A stretch of 64,000 nt of DNA from Entonaema liquescens (GCA_902805475.1 CADCSX010000008.1:868001-932000), one strand, 5' to 3'. Shown: positions 45,897-57,888, numbered from the stretch's first letter. Translations and numbers: made by a program. The notes: generated by a model not told the origin, from the letters alone.

Positions 45897-47400
45897 ATGG
45901 CGACCAGCGCTAATTCGCTGTCCCAATACCTGGAGCAGCTACCGGGGACGACGTTTAGGAAACTCTACCAGCAGCCTTCCACTGCCTTCGCCATCTTCCG
46001 GCGCATGCTTCCTCATATGGGTAACAGCTTTCCAGCAGGCATGCAAACTTGTTTAAGATGAGAATTCTCTAACTTGGATAAACAGCAAAGACCATTGTAA
46101 TGGCCATTCTTTATTCACCGACTCCCTTCCTCATCTCCGACCTTGATCTATGGGTAAAACCAACCGCAAATCGCGAAAAGGACCAAGCCATCGCCATCCT
46201 TCGATCGTTACATATCGTTCAGCCTCAGTCCTTAGCTCTGACCGTGAACTTCAAGAATAGCCTTCGACTTGCATTGGAAGGCGGAGGTGATCATAATTCA
46301 TTCGGTGTGCCATCTACACAACCTATTCCCAGCGATGTCGATCATGCATTTCTGGATAAGTACGCGAGGAAAAATGGGATGATATACTTCACTACGTCGT
46401 TTCGGCTACCGGAATAACAAACGTTCAGACGGGATCTAGCGGGCCTAAGCAGTCAGTTAAGGATCTCCTCTTGGCCGGTCGGCTGGTTGAGCGAAGGGCT
46501 GGCGAACTTACAATTACGCATATTGGGTTTTCTTTCTTATTACAGGAAGCAAACGCCCAGGTTTGGGCTCTATTATTACTCTGGCTAGAGGCTGTCGACA
46601 TGGCTAATGCCAATGGGAGCCGGTCCGATATGGATGCTGTTGATATGCTGTCATTCTTCTTCATGCTAGCCTCGCTTGAATTTGGTCGCGCATATAGCAC
46701 TGACGCCCTTACGGAAAGTCGACGTAACATGCTACCGACCCTCATTGACTTCGGTCTAATCTACATTCCTCAGTTCAACACACACCAGTTTTTCCCTACT
46801 CGCCTAGCTACAACTCTTACTAGTAACGAAACAGCCCTTCGAAGTATCAGCGCCGGCTTCTCAGCTGCCACCAGCTCAACCAGTGATGATCAAGACAAGT
46901 GCACTATTATCCTCGAAACTAACTTTCGGATGTATGCCTATGTACACTCGCCGCTGCAAATCGCGGTGTTGGCGCTCTTCTCAAATCTGAAGTTCCGCTT
47001 CAAGGGTCTCGTATCAGGCCGTCTGACTCGTAAATCCATCAAGAATGCCGTTGGTCACGGGATCACGGCAGACCAGATCGTGGCGTATCTATCTACGCAT
47101 GCGGATGAGCAGATGTATCGACACGCGGCAGCAGCCAATAAGCCTGTGCTACCTCCCGTCGTTATTGACCAGATCCGCCTTTGGCAGCTCGACACGGAGC
47201 GTATTTCCACCCGCGACGGCTATCTGTTCAAGGAATTCGACGAATACAAAGAGTATAAGGCCGTGGCCGATTTTGCGGAAAATATCGGTGTCTGCGCTTG
47301 GCGTAACGATAAGAAGGGAATTTTCTTTGCTACCAAGGTCGAGCAGATTAAGGATTTCATGAGATCTCGCAAGAAGGCGGGAGACGGGAATGGTAATTAA
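45897..47400 (+). CDS. tfb2: TFIIH subunit Tfb2/p52
   Basis: Exon 1 (45897-46020), a 65-bp intron and exon 2 (46086-47400). The N-terminus matches Tfb2 (SLSQYLEQLPGTTFRKLYQQ, AKTIVMAILYSPTPF). The middle and end match too (SVKDLLLAGRLVERRAGE, MLASLEFGRAYSTDALTESR, YIPQFNTHQFFPTRLATTL, IILETNFRMYAYVHSPLQIA). Tfb2 is a TFIIH core subunit that binds Tfb5 and stimulates the XPB/Ssl2 helicase in transcription and excision repair. The frame breaks at an A5 run (46370-46374). Upstream it reads DKYARK; with one more A it continues as K-W-D-D-I-L-H-Y-V-V-S-A-T-G, which is the expected Tfb2 sequence. About 479 residues would result. Since the gene is essential, an unread homopolymer base is the best explanation. 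Confidence 0.92.
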
Positions 47401-48192
47401 ACGCTGAGTAGGGAAGGGCACGATGTGCTGAGTTATGTCTCGCCCCCTTTATTCCGTGCTGCAGCCCGCTTATTTATTACGTTGTTTACACTTGGAAACC
47501 TACATTAGGCATAGGAGTTAAACGGTTTACAAGGTGCATTAGGATATGGCAGGGGCGCGTTATACGTTTTACGATACGAATATGGGTAGACAGGTTTACA
47601 AGCCTTTATTGTATAAGGCTTCTCGTCATGACCGCGACGAATAGACTCTACAAGGTGTTTCTAGGAAAATTAGATATTTCGAGACAAGACGATTATCATA
47701 ATAGGCAAGGATTTCTGTTTAATTTACCAGTTCATTATGCATTACTGATCATAACTAGACCGGATGTGTGTGTCCTTGACACCAACAATACTATACAGTC
47801 CTAGAGTCCATAAGGTTCGTTCCTCGTCTCTCGTAGCATATTATACACGCACTCTAACAAATGCTTCCAGGTAACGAGTGGTTCCACTTTCGACCTGAGA
47901 AGCTCCCCCCCTAGAATAGCCGGAATGGGTATCAGGTCCTTCTCTGTATGACACACCCGTCTATCCACCTCCTTTTTTTCCTTTTTTTTTGGTTTTTTTT
48001 TTGTCCTTTCCATTTTTCTTCTCCTTTCTTGTGAAAACATAACGGCGCAGAGTAAAGTAAAGTAAAAATTAATACAGCCCAGAAGTAAAGTAAAACCAAT
48101 AAAAACACTCCTCGAATCGAATTTTCGCAAAGGGTATATCCCCCTACCAAGCTCTCCTCCTGTTTGTTCGTTCGTTCAGTCGTTCCATTCGT
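47401..48192. other. Intergenic between convergent genes
   Basis: 790 bp, containing T-rich homopolymers (about 47975-48003) and otherwise nothing recognisable. Presumably the 3' UTRs of tfb2 and the RGG-protein gene. Confidence 0.4.
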
Positions 48193-50145
48193 CTACTGCG
48201 AACCGTTCCCCTTCTTCTTCCCACTACCGCTACTTCCACCGCTAAAGATGCGGCCGACCCAACCGCCCTTGCGATCTTTATCCTTGTCCTTGCCGTCCTT
48301 GTCCTTGTCGTCGTTATCGTTGTTGTCGTTGTTGTCATTGTTATCCTCCCACGACGACCCGGGCGGCAGCAGGCCCTTCTTGCCGACCAGACGCGCGTAG
48401 TCCTGCTGGAACTCGTGCATGCTGTCGAGCGCGGAGCGGTTCGCGCACAGCGCCTCCAGGTGCCGGAACACGCGGCGGATGCGGTTGTCCTCGGATGTCA
48501 TCTCCGACGCCGCTTGCACGACGGCCACGGCCTCGCCCGACAGGAGCTGCGCGGTGACGCCCGGCATGCTGGCCATGCTGTAGGATGTTGGGAAGGGGGC
48601 ATCGGATTGGGTGTTCTGGGCCGAGGAGGAGGTGGAGGCGGAAGCCGCTTGGGTCTGCTGCTGTTGCTCCGAGATGGCGGCGGTGATGATGTTCAGGTTC
48701 CGCCCGCGCAGGTTCTCGTTGCGCAGCTTGTCTTGCATCGCGACGAAGCGGCCAGTCCAGTAGGATTGCGACTCGGCGCTGTAGACCATGCGCGGGTTGC
48801 GGTGGACGGGTTTAGTCGCGAGGGCGGGCGACGGGGTGGAAGCGAAGTTGGGCGTCATGATTGCTCCTAGGGAAGTGTTGCCTTCGGTGAGCGACGAGTT
48901 GGCATCGAAAGGATTAGGAGCCATAATTGGGGATCCGATTCGACGACGTAAATCGCTGCGACTATTATTATTGCTGTTATTGTTAGACAGCGAAGCGCGC
49001 GAAAACGAGGATGTCAGGCTGGAAAGAACGTTGAAAGTGCGTGACTTGGGAATGCCGCTTCGTTTCTCGGCTCTAAAACTTGGGATCTGTCTGGGTGACT
49101 TTTGGGGTGACTTTTGGGGAAGTTGCTGAGAATAAGAAGGACGGATTGAACTGACGTAACCTGTGCTTAGGAAATTCTGTTTTGGCAATTGCTGTCCAGG
49201 AGGTTGCGGCAGTTGAGGTCTATCGAAGGCAGGTGCCTTCTGCTCCGTACTCTGCAGTTGCCCAGTTTGCGAAATCTGCTCTGGCAACTCCGGAATTGTC
49301 GGAGTGCTGCATAACACGGAACCAATATTTGTCTTGTCGCCAGGTAACGTGCGTTTGGGTATCTTTTTAATACTAGATATTTCCATGCTATCCCTATGTC
49401 TTCCACCAAGACCAGCTTCTGATAGATAAGGATTAATGTTCTCTGCTCTGAAACGTGGAATAACCCCAGCTGTAGGTGCCGTGACGGTCGAAGTAGTTGC
49501 ACCGGATGATTCAGGTACAGGTAACAGAGGTCTCGAGGCTTGTTGTCCACCTCTCTGTTGCGTGGAGGTTGACAGGGGAGGCAAGTTACCGGTTGTCTGT
49601 GACTGTTTCAGGGGTTCTGATCTGTAACCTTCATAACTTCCTTTAGATCCAGATGCAAGCCATGCCAGATACGGAGCAGTAGGATGGCTTCTCAATGGAT
49701 GCGGATGGTCGATAGCAGAAGGTAGGGGAGCTGTAGACGCCGTCACAGTTGAACATCCTGTGGTGGGTTGACTAGATGGCGGTCCGTCAGCCGTGAAGCT
49801 TGCCGATAGGTTTCGAGATGATGTAGATCCTGAGGAACCAGGCTGGTAACTTGTATTAGTCGGCGACGAAATACTCGGTTGTTGAGTAGTCGGCAGCGAT
49901 GTTGTCGCTTGACCAGCGCGTCCAAGTGCGGCAGCACTTGTGCTTAGTGGCAACTGGCTAATTCGATTACCTGCACCATTACCACCGCGAATACTCGCTC
50001 GACCCCTTCCTCTACCTCGTCGGGAACCTCCTCGAAAAGACGATGCTCGACGAATAGCCCCTATCTCTTGTGCATCGGCTCCCGAAAGTTCCTGCTGGCC
50101 CCGGCCTCCAGTTTTGGCCTGGGAACCTTGAGATGGCGAGGACAT
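48193..50145 (-). CDS. Low-complexity RGG-containing protein of unknown function
   Basis: Single exon of 650 residues. The N-terminus carries an Arg/Gly cluster (residues about 35-60, FRGGSRRGRGRGRASIRGG), typical of RNA-binding or condensate-forming proteins. A long Ser/Pro/Gln-rich disordered stretch follows. A conserved-looking helical block sits near residues 440-480 (YWTGRFVAMQDKLRNENLRG) and another at about 560-605 (RIRRVFRHLEALCANRSALD, FQQDYARLVGKKGLLPPGSS). The tail alternates runs of D/N and K/D before a Gly/Ser end. The two helical blocks suggest a fungus-specific family; no enzyme motif is present. The 3' half is GC-rich and yields long opposite-strand shadows that are not genes. 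Confidence 0.75.
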   Translation of the reverse strand: MSSPSQGSQAKTGGRGQQELSGADAQEIGAIRRASSFRGGSRRGRGRGRASIRGGNGAGNRISQLPLSTSAAALGRAGQATTSLPTTQQPSISSPTNTSYQPGSSGSTSSRNLSASFTADGPPSSQPTTGCSTVTASTAPLPSAIDHPHPLRSHPTAPYLAWLASGSKGSYEGYRSEPLKQSQTTGNLPPLSTSTQQRGGQQASRPLLPVPESSGATTSTVTAPTAGVIPRFRAENINPYLSEAGLGGRHRDSMEISSIKKIPKRTLPGDKTNIGSVLCSTPTIPELPEQISQTGQLQSTEQKAPAFDRPQLPQPPGQQLPKQNFLSTGYVSSIRPSYSQQLPQKSPQKSPRQIPSFRAEKRSGIPKSRTFNVLSSLTSSFSRASLSNNNSNNNSRSDLRRRIGSPIMAPNPFDANSSLTEGNTSLGAIMTPNFASTPSPALATKPVHRNPRMVYSAESQSYWTGRFVAMQDKLRNENLRGRNLNIITAAISEQQQQTQAASASTSSSAQNTQSDAPFPTSYSMASMPGVTAQLLSGEAVAVVQAASEMTSEDNRIRRVFRHLEALCANRSALDSMHEFQQDYARLVGKKGLLPPGSSWEDNNDNNDNNDNDDKDKDGKDKDKDRKGGWVGRIFSGGSSGSGKKKGNGSQ

Positions 50146-51248
50146 GGTATCAGTGTTCCTTCGAGCGTTAATGAGTACTTTCGGGGAAGAAGTGTGTAAT
50201 ATACTTCCTTCAGATGATAAGTTGGGCGAAAGGTGTGTTAAGATGCAGAGTGACAGGCGCGACGAAGAAATCCGCGACTCCCTCGAAGAGCTGATACAGA
50301 GGATATCGCACGATCTCTCGCAAACCTTGAAAAGTAAAATATAATCTCTTTTCTTCTTTTATCTGATGATGTTCATTTAGTTTCCATGGATATTTAACCA
50401 AGGAACAATAGGAACTAGTTGGGTTGTGCTTCGAGAGAAATTCCAAAAGCGAAGCCTGTTGGTCGCAAGATGTGGCAGGATAGGTAAACTAAACACAGAA
50501 CAGATTGAGAGATTGGAAAATGAGAAGGTTTTAAGCTTAAAGAGCTCTGTTTAATTTCGACATACACCTGTAGAGGGCACTACTAGGTGGCTGCAGCTTC
50601 TACATCTCTAGTACCTTCTCAAGGTACCCCTTCTTTGATTATGTCGTCAAGTTGCCCATGACGATTCCTTCCTACTTAAAACTCTAACGACATCTACCAG
50701 TTGGTACTTCCATTAATGTATTTATCGACATGGCCTACGGCTGGTGACCATCCATTGACTGTCGAAGCCAGGAAAGGGGGGGCCACTCAGATTATTTCTC
50801 CCTGTAAGCCTACCTACGTAAGGCAAATGCTCATCTACTGGAGGATATGCCCTGGTTTATCTCGCAAGGATATTATAAGAACAAGTTCTAGTATTCCAAT
50901 CTTCTATGTACTATGAACGGACAATAATAGTAGACGGGTTGAAGGTGGACATCACAGTTAACGCAGGTTACTCGAAGTGCTATCGAGCTATACGGAAGTG
51001 GTAAAAGGCTAAAGAGAATGTCATCAATGAGAAAGAAATAGCATTAACATGTAATATTATGTACGTGATGTAAGGGCATAAAATGTTTTTAGAGCATGGT
51101 AGACCGACCGCGAGCGTTAACTTCCCAACACCGTCAGGTGTGCTTGGGCGTCTAGGTCAGGGGTAATGATACCAAAAGGGGTTTATAAGGGCATAAGAGG
51201 ATGTGTCCAAGACATCTAATGATTTCTCATTTTAAATTCTGTATCACC
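50146..51248. other. Intergenic, promoter of RGG-protein gene
   Basis: 1.1 kb without a credible gene. The part next to 50145 is the upstream region of the RGG-protein gene; the part next to 51249 is the 3' side of the TANGO2-like gene. Confidence 0.4.
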
Positions 51249-52268
51249 TTATTCTTCTATCTTGAACTTGAAAGTCTCATCCCCCTTTCCTCTTTCAATC
51301 GGATTCCCATGAGAGTCCCATAACGCCCGTTCTTTATATGTAATATTACCTTCCCAGTCTAAAAAGACAATGGTCTGTCTCTGAGTACCATATGCCCCTT
51401 TCATGAAGTATCCATGTGCATCCCTGTGCTCTTCCGGCTCACTACTATCTTCAATCGCATCAAATGCTGCTTTTGCCCTTCCTTCGTCGGCTGCGTCGGC
51501 CATGTCTTGCCAACCCTGATCCTCTGCGAAGCTGCGAATGAATACAGACCGCCGAAGGGCATCCATGTGCTCTTGAAAACTCATCTTGGGTTCCAGAGGT
51601 AATGTGTCGTGATCGAGGACTGCAAAGAGCCGGTTGGTCAGCTGCTCTTCATCCATATCCTTGTCTATTGCTTCTTGGATGGCCTCCTTCGTCAACTTCT
51701 TCCCGATGTTGATCTTCTCCCATTGGGCAGGCTCCGCATATACGGCGTTGCTTAGGCCGTACGTGTGTCCGCGTTCCCCACCGATCCACGGGACCTCGCC
51801 AACATGGTCCCACCGGTTGGAGATGATTGCGAGAGGCTTAATGCCCTTCTCTGTCCTTTGCTTCAAATCGCCACAGACGAGGGAGAATCCGCCCACACCC
51901 TTGGCAGCGCGACCCTCTAGCATCGTATTGACGAAGTCCTCCAAGCCTTGGCCAGAGGGGGCGCCTAACCAAGCATTCACTATGGTACCTCGGCTCCTGA
52001 TCCCGGCGATGGCGTGATCCGGATCCGGGTCATCTTCGCTCGACTCCCGGTAATTTGTCAGCACGGCGAATCGTCCGGATTTGGTGACGCCTAGCCATGT
52101 CCCTCTCTCCTTACGATACAAGTCTCGCGCGGACAGTATTTTCTCTCCTGAAGGTTGGTGAGTCCACCAGTGTGGCCGGCTTGTAGGTCTCAAGATATAT
52201 TCATCTCGATTATCCAGAGCGATAAGTGCATATTTCGGATGCGCCGTCGTGATGAGAACAATACACAT
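51249..52268 (-). CDS. TANGO2/NRDE-family protein
   Basis: Single exon of 339 residues starting MCIVLITTAHPKYALIALDN, directly followed by RDE. The Cys2 start and NRDE motif (residues 20-23) define this Ntn-like family. Further family segments are RKERGTWLGVTKSGRFAVLT, NYRE, the G-G-F-S-L block, HTYGLSNAVY and, near the end, GTQRQTIVFLDWEGNITYKE, followed by R. Fungal and animal members are cytosolic or mitochondrial; they are linked to Golgi organisation and lipid or heme handling, but the biochemical activity is not settled. The length is slightly longer than the animal proteins, with an acidic insert near residues 285-300. Confident in family, not in function. Confidence 0.93.
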   Translation of the reverse strand: MCIVLITTAHPKYALIALDNRDEYILRPTSRPHWWTHQPSGEKILSARDLYRKERGTWLGVTKSGRFAVLTNYRESSEDDPDPDHAIAGIRSRGTIVNAWLGAPSGQGLEDFVNTMLEGRAAKGVGGFSLVCGDLKQRTEKGIKPLAIISNRWDHVGEVPWIGGERGHTYGLSNAVYAEPAQWEKINIGKKLTKEAIQEAIDKDMDEEQLTNRLFAVLDHDTLPLEPKMSFQEHMDALRRSVFIRSFAEDQGWQDMADAADEGRAKAAFDAIEDSSEPEEHRDAHGYFMKGAYGTQRQTIVFLDWEGNITYKERALWDSHGNPIERGKGDETFKFKIEE

Positions 52269-54362
52269 TTTGATGTAGAAGTAAGTAAGTTCCGAGAACT
52301 AGGTATTTAATCGTCTACCGGTTTGGTTTCTGGTATCTACCGAGGTAGTTATGTGTGTAGGTTGAGATGGATTTAATTATAGAACGGAATAAAAAGAACG
52401 GAATAAAATCAACCATTCGGGAACAGAATTATAGACGAAGTTGGAAAGAGAAGCGAAAATTAAATAAAAACTCCCGCCGTCGCCACCGTCTCAACAATGT
52501 TTCCGTTAGACCCTGCTTGACCGTCAATCTCCTGACACACGTTCTTTTTCCCCTTGTACAGCGCGACGGTAATCAAAACTAGGCCATTCACGGGACGGAA
52601 AAGAATGATCCCAATAGTGGTGTGACACGTCTCATGCGAGATTGAAATTGGGAATGCTGTCAAGAATTTTATGTAGACCGCCTAAGACTTCTGGGCTTCT
52701 AGGCTTCCGGGCTGCTGGGCTGCTGGGCTTCTTAGGGGGGTTTAAAGCTGCCACATGCGACTTCGGCTGCGGGCAAAAAAGCTGTGCGTGTTGGCGTCTA
52801 GGTATGTACTTTGAGACAGTACCGAACGTTACACTTATCATTCAAGAATTCCAGGTGCGTTTCCGTATCACCGGACTTGTGTGGGGTGATATGGACAATT
52901 ACTGGCTAATAATAACTCTCCAAACGGCTACTGCCGAGAACGCCAGAGTGGCTGAGCTGCTGAGATCTAGTAACTGTGTAAGGATTTAACCTAGACAACT
53001 GCCACACCTGAGTAGGTCATACCAGGTATTAGAGGTGTGGAGAGTGGCTGATATAGTACTAACTTTTTGTACTAATGTACCTACATAGGTATATGCAGTT
53101 CCACCCCTTGTGCCACTCCAAGATTCTCTCAAAGATCTACAACGCATCAGCAACCCATGGACAAACTTTCATCGACTCTCAACTTACACGAATTATAATT
53201 ACAAATACGTACAAGGAAGATCACTTGCATTGCATAAGTCGCCTTTCAGGGGATGAAATCAGAGTCTCGTACACATATGCCCGGAACCGGGAGGGCAGTG
53301 CTTTTCAAAGTTCTTACCCTTTTGCCCAGATGGGTTTGAATTGATTACAGCAGCCTCTATGTACGACTCTAAGAAGACCATACTTACCTACCTAGGTACA
53401 CGTAAGTGCCTAGGTACGCACGGGTAAGAACCTTGCCATTACGCTTATTACACATCACTCTGTCCGTCTGGATCTTCTTCTATCTTTCAGCTGGTATAGC
53501 TAGGTACCGAGGTTCTTAAAATGTATATCTCTCCAAACCAACTCACATGCATCCATGCGTCCATGATAGGGCGAGCAATTACCGGAACCTAGCACTCCCA
53601 ATCGGAACTCATTTTAAGGCTCCTTCCGGGATGATCCCGTATGGTCATTACCTACCCGAGCTTATACCTATAGATTCTAAATTGTCTTCAGCCTAGGCAT
53701 TCACGGGCAAGTAACATCGGGTATTACTCGTGATGCGCATCTTAGCAGCGAATACTTAGAGACATTTTTCAGTCAAGCACCCGCTGCAATTCCTGTTACT
53801 TGTAGCTAAGATCACACCAACCAAACCACATCATGACAATGGTTATGAAAGCCCGTTCGCTGATGAATGTCTTGAACTAGGTATCAATTATGATATATAT
53901 ATATATATCAATCTATGTCCTTGAATAAGTATAGACTAGCTTCCCGTTCGACCTCGTCTATTAAGTCCAATCCCTTCCTCAAAACATCAGGATGTGATCC
54001 TAGGGTAGCTACAAGTATTCGGTAACGCGCCCGGCGTAAGTGCCCTTATAGTCGGGTTGAGTTTACACATTGGCATAACTAGGGCAAACAGGTAGGTAAG
54101 TACGAGGGTATTGACAAGCGTTCTGCCCCTTCTCCCAAATACTTGCTATCGTATAGGACTATGTACCTAGATATACATAGGTAGGTAGGTATGAAATCAA
54201 TGCATTATGTCTGAACACCAACGCGTTCGGTCTTCTATCTCCCCCTAGATCATTTTCATCGACCTTCTACTCAGCTTAAATTCATAATCCTATAGAATAT
54301 GATTATTGTTTTCCAACCCCTATTATTAGCAATAGTCTCAAGCACTAGAGGCTGATAAATCA
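52269..54362. other. Gene-poor intergenic region with TACCTAGGTA words
   Basis: 2.1 kb. No gene is supported. A repeated GGGCTGCTGGGCT-like patch lies at about 52690-52730. Palindromic TACCTAGGTA-type words cluster near 53385-53420 and 54165-54192. A (TA)n palindrome of about 18 bp sits at about 53890-53910. Confidence 0.45.
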
Positions 54363-56444
54363 ATGGCTCGTTACTCTACCGTTGGTCGCATGTCTATCGG
54401 CAGTCAAGACGACGATCAATTCTACAGTGCACCGTCCAGCCGCATAGTCAGCCGGCATCTTAGTCTTATAACCTCACACAACCTACGAGAGACAGGCTAC
54501 AGCACAACACCCAGGCGGTCTCCCACCTCAACCTACCAGCCTGGTTGCTTAGCTCACGAGTCACCCCTAGAACCCCCAAGTCCAGGATCAAAACCTGTGT
54601 CTAAGCCGCGACCGGCAACCCCTTTTGCGACACACCACCACCGTAATCCGAGGCGCCATCATTTCTGTCCGAAGTCTATCAGTCGTCGTTTGCACAGGAC
54701 ATTCCATGGCACATCAGAAAGCGTACCACTACTTCAACCACTAGTAAACGATCCAAGCCTAGATACTAACGGCTTTATGAAACATCTGGTGTCATCCCCT
54801 GGATCCCCTACTGAAACAGATTGTTGGAGTCCTGTGTATACTGGAGCGGGAACTCCTCGCTCAGAATTACAAGGATCCGCGGTGGATAACTCGTTTACCA
54901 TCGACAGACAGGCAGCAGATAGCATTGTTTGCAATATCCAAACCTACTTGTCTAATAGAAGGCACAACGATTGTTCGTCCCGAACGGAGAGGCCAGCAAG
55001 TATTGACGAGAATCTGGCACCTATATCGAGATTGTGGACTGGCCAAGATAGCTTTAGGATCTGGCATCCCGGAGTTAACGAAGCGGCGCCAGATAGCTAT
55101 CTAGTTACTACGGGGGATATTGCGGGGATTCTAGATATTGTAATTGCTGGTATCCGGTGCGTTCGCAATGGTAGTTCGGCAGTTGAGTGTCTCTCCATGC
55201 TCTTACCCAAAGAGCCATTGGTAAGACCGACGCCGAGCATGGACGCTATTTTCCCCGGATCATCAAGCATTGCCGATCCAGCTACTACGATCAGCTCGGT
55301 CCAGCCTTCCTTCAGCATGGCCAGTTGCTCTGACTATTGTAGCCATTATGTGGATACCGCCAGAACCACGTTCATATCCCGACAAAGTATCACTGAGGTC
55401 ACATAGGGATTCACCCCGGGATATCTAGTCCAAGAAGCAGTAAGGGAGCCCTATTCTACAGTCATTGGATCCATAGAGGTCTCCCGAAATGTGTCTACGC
55501 GCGCTTCGTCGTTGGTCGTTTCCAAATCGCCGTCTCTTAGCGACATGCGAAGGATAGGCGCCAAATTCGATTCCGTGGCCGAGGAGCCAACCCCCGATCA
55601 GGAACCCAAGTTGCAAAATAAAAGGCGCTCGGTGTCTGAACCAACCAGTCCAAGAGCTTCCTTAGGAGATACCAGGATCTCCACTCGTCGTCGGGATAGC
55701 TCGATGACATGTTTTCCAAAACTCCCCTCACGATCCTGTACCAGCGACTGGCTGACGCCGCTCGGCCTGTTTAAGGAACCTAACATGCCACAACAGAAAG
55801 AATTGGTGTCAGATCTATACGCTCGTGGTGTAGATGCGCATTGCGGGGTTAATGTTTCTCGGCCTCTAGAGATGCTTGAAGAATCACCACGTCAAACACC
55901 CGTCCCAACCACCGATTCCTCGACCAAAGAATCTTTACCACAGTGGCCGGCAAAACTAGAGAAGCACCAGACATTCCGGAGAAAAACGGGCCATTCAATC
56001 GGCGCATCTTCGCATCGCCGGAGGAGTAGCTTCAAGCCCCCCGGAACCGGGATCTCCGGTACGAACCACGCCCTCTTGGAGAAGCTGCGCCGCTACAGTT
56101 TCATGCCACTATTGGACCAGACACCAGAAAGCTCTCGCAAGGCACTGCCCCTCCCGCGAACGTGGGAGGAACTACCGCTACGAGAGGAAGGGGGTAGAAG
56201 GCGTTCGTCCAAAGCGCTGCTCCAAGGACTTCTTGACGGGAAACCGGCGTCGAACAGATCGTCACGGAAGTCGTCCCGGTCCGAGGCCCGGAGGCGGCGG
56301 AGGAAACCCGGCTCGTCGGCGACGCAGAAGAGACAGAGTCTCGGGCCGGGACGCGTCTCGTGCTCGGAGGATCAGACGCCGCATATATGCATGGATGAGC
56401 AGCCGACGCCGTTTTCGGGGTCGGAGACAGCTTGGTTTGAGTAA
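54363..56444 (+). CDS. Ser/Pro/Arg-rich protein with one in-frame TAG
   Basis: Two frames, 54363-55406 and 55407-56444, are in the same register and separated only by TAG at 55404-55406 (GTC ACA TAG GGA). Read through, they make about 693 residues. The first part is disordered with a basic patch (HHHRNPRRHHFCPKSISRR) and a possible folded segment (LVTTGDIAGILDIVIAGIRC). The second part is strongly basic near its end (KSSRSEARRRRRKPG). I do not recognise the family. The TAG can be explained by a CAG-to-TAG mutation, by a retained 186-bp in-phase intron (GTAAGA donor at 55221, TAG as acceptor), or by sequence error. The splice option is plausible because the length is a multiple of three, but it is longer than the other introns here. 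Confidence 0.6.
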
Positions 56445-56984
56445 AGTAGGTTGGACGATGGGGTTGGGTCTGTAAGGTAGTCGCTTTATTTTCAGTTTTA
56501 GTTAAATCCCATCACCTACCACAGTATTCAGTACGCATAGATGATTCTGTTGAAATGAGTAGTTAAGGGACTACTTTCAGTGCAAGTACATGGTGTCTTA
56601 GCGTAGAATGTATATATATGAAGGACCTCTTTCCTACTTATACAGTTGATAGACTAAGTCAATATACAAGTACAACTCATATACCGTATTTTTCAGCAAG
56701 TTCTCTATATTCTTGCATGTCTTTTACAAAGAGAATCGTTTGGTCTTCTCTTGCTGTTACGCATCATATATCTGGAAGAAAATTGAGAATATTGCTACAA
56801 GATTGCTTGCGCATAAACACTCGTAGAAATATATACTAGGGATGTAACTTATACGGCAAAGATCTAAGGGTACCGCATGTATGTAGATGCATCATCAGTT
56901 TAAGCTGCAATACAATAGTAGAGAAATCCTATATAAACATATAGTTGATAATTTAGGTAATACAGATATCCTAATATAATAATT
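56445..56984. other. AT-rich intergenic, no gene seen
   Basis: 540 bp between the Ser/Pro-rich gene and the end of the NLR relic, which converge. Nothing recognisable. Confidence 0.4.
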
Positions 56985-57888
56985 CTATACAATACTTGTG
57001 GAAAAAAAACGGTCAAGTAGCACTGGATATAATTCGTCAATAGGATTCTCATCATTGCGGTCCGGATGGATACGAGCATAATCCAAAGCATTAAGTCCAC
57101 AGTCGTCTGGGAAATAAACGTCTCCCAGTTCACGAATTAATAACGCGAACACGGCAGAGTCTCCCCGCGCAGAAGCATAGTGCAATGGTGTACGTTTCTT
57201 TCCATCCTGAATGTCGATATAGGCCAAGTAGTCCAATAGTAGCCTTATTAGCGTGTAGTCCCCGTTTATAGCCGCAAGATGTAGAGGGGCTAACCCCATT
57301 TGGCTTTTAGCATTTACATCAGCACCCTTCTCTAGCTCTGCTGTGGCAGCATCAATGTCGAAAAAGAATGCTGCATAGTGTAGATTTGTCCAGTCGCTAG
57401 TTACTGAGGACGGTTCATCTGTGAACAGTTCTGAAAGATTGTCCGAGTGAGACTCAATGGTATGCTCACCGCGAAGCCTCGCAAGACACACATCAATAAT
57501 TCGACAGGCTTGGCGGTGCATTTCCGGTATATACTTTAGTAAATCTGGTGCAGGTGCATCAAGCCTGGATGTGCCCTCATGGAGAATTTGCTTTGTGAGG
57601 CGACAATATCGAACCATGTGCCGGAATCTGATTCCTTGATGGATGACCTGCCTGTCCAGAGCTTTGATCAAAGTCGCATCAGTAATTATGATCCGGTGTG
57701 GGTAAGAAGTAATAAGCCACTCCAGTATCGGATCTGCGGTTTCGTCCATTCCCAAGAGTGCAAGCATGGCATTCTCTCCAACTTCGGTGGCTTTGTCGTT
57801 CGCGAAAAGGACTTTAAGGACGTCCAACCCGAAATACCTATTCCTTGCCGCAGCGATGATAATACTACTACTTATACGAAATTCTGTA

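Noticed and set aside
45897..47400. Programmed frameshifting in Tfb2 and Med13
   Set aside because: Neither gene is known to use it, the sites lack a slippery heptamer plus pseudoknot that I could recognise, and a missing homopolymer base is simpler.
48415..49129. Plus-strand frames opposite the RGG-protein gene
   Set aside because: Composition (runs of G, L and R) is what antisense reading of the GC-rich Ser/Pro/Gln gene produces. No start context or conservation.
53888..53910. (TA)n palindrome as a possible terminator or cruciform
   Set aside because: Short dinucleotide repeats like this are common in intergenic DNA, and no gene end is nearby.
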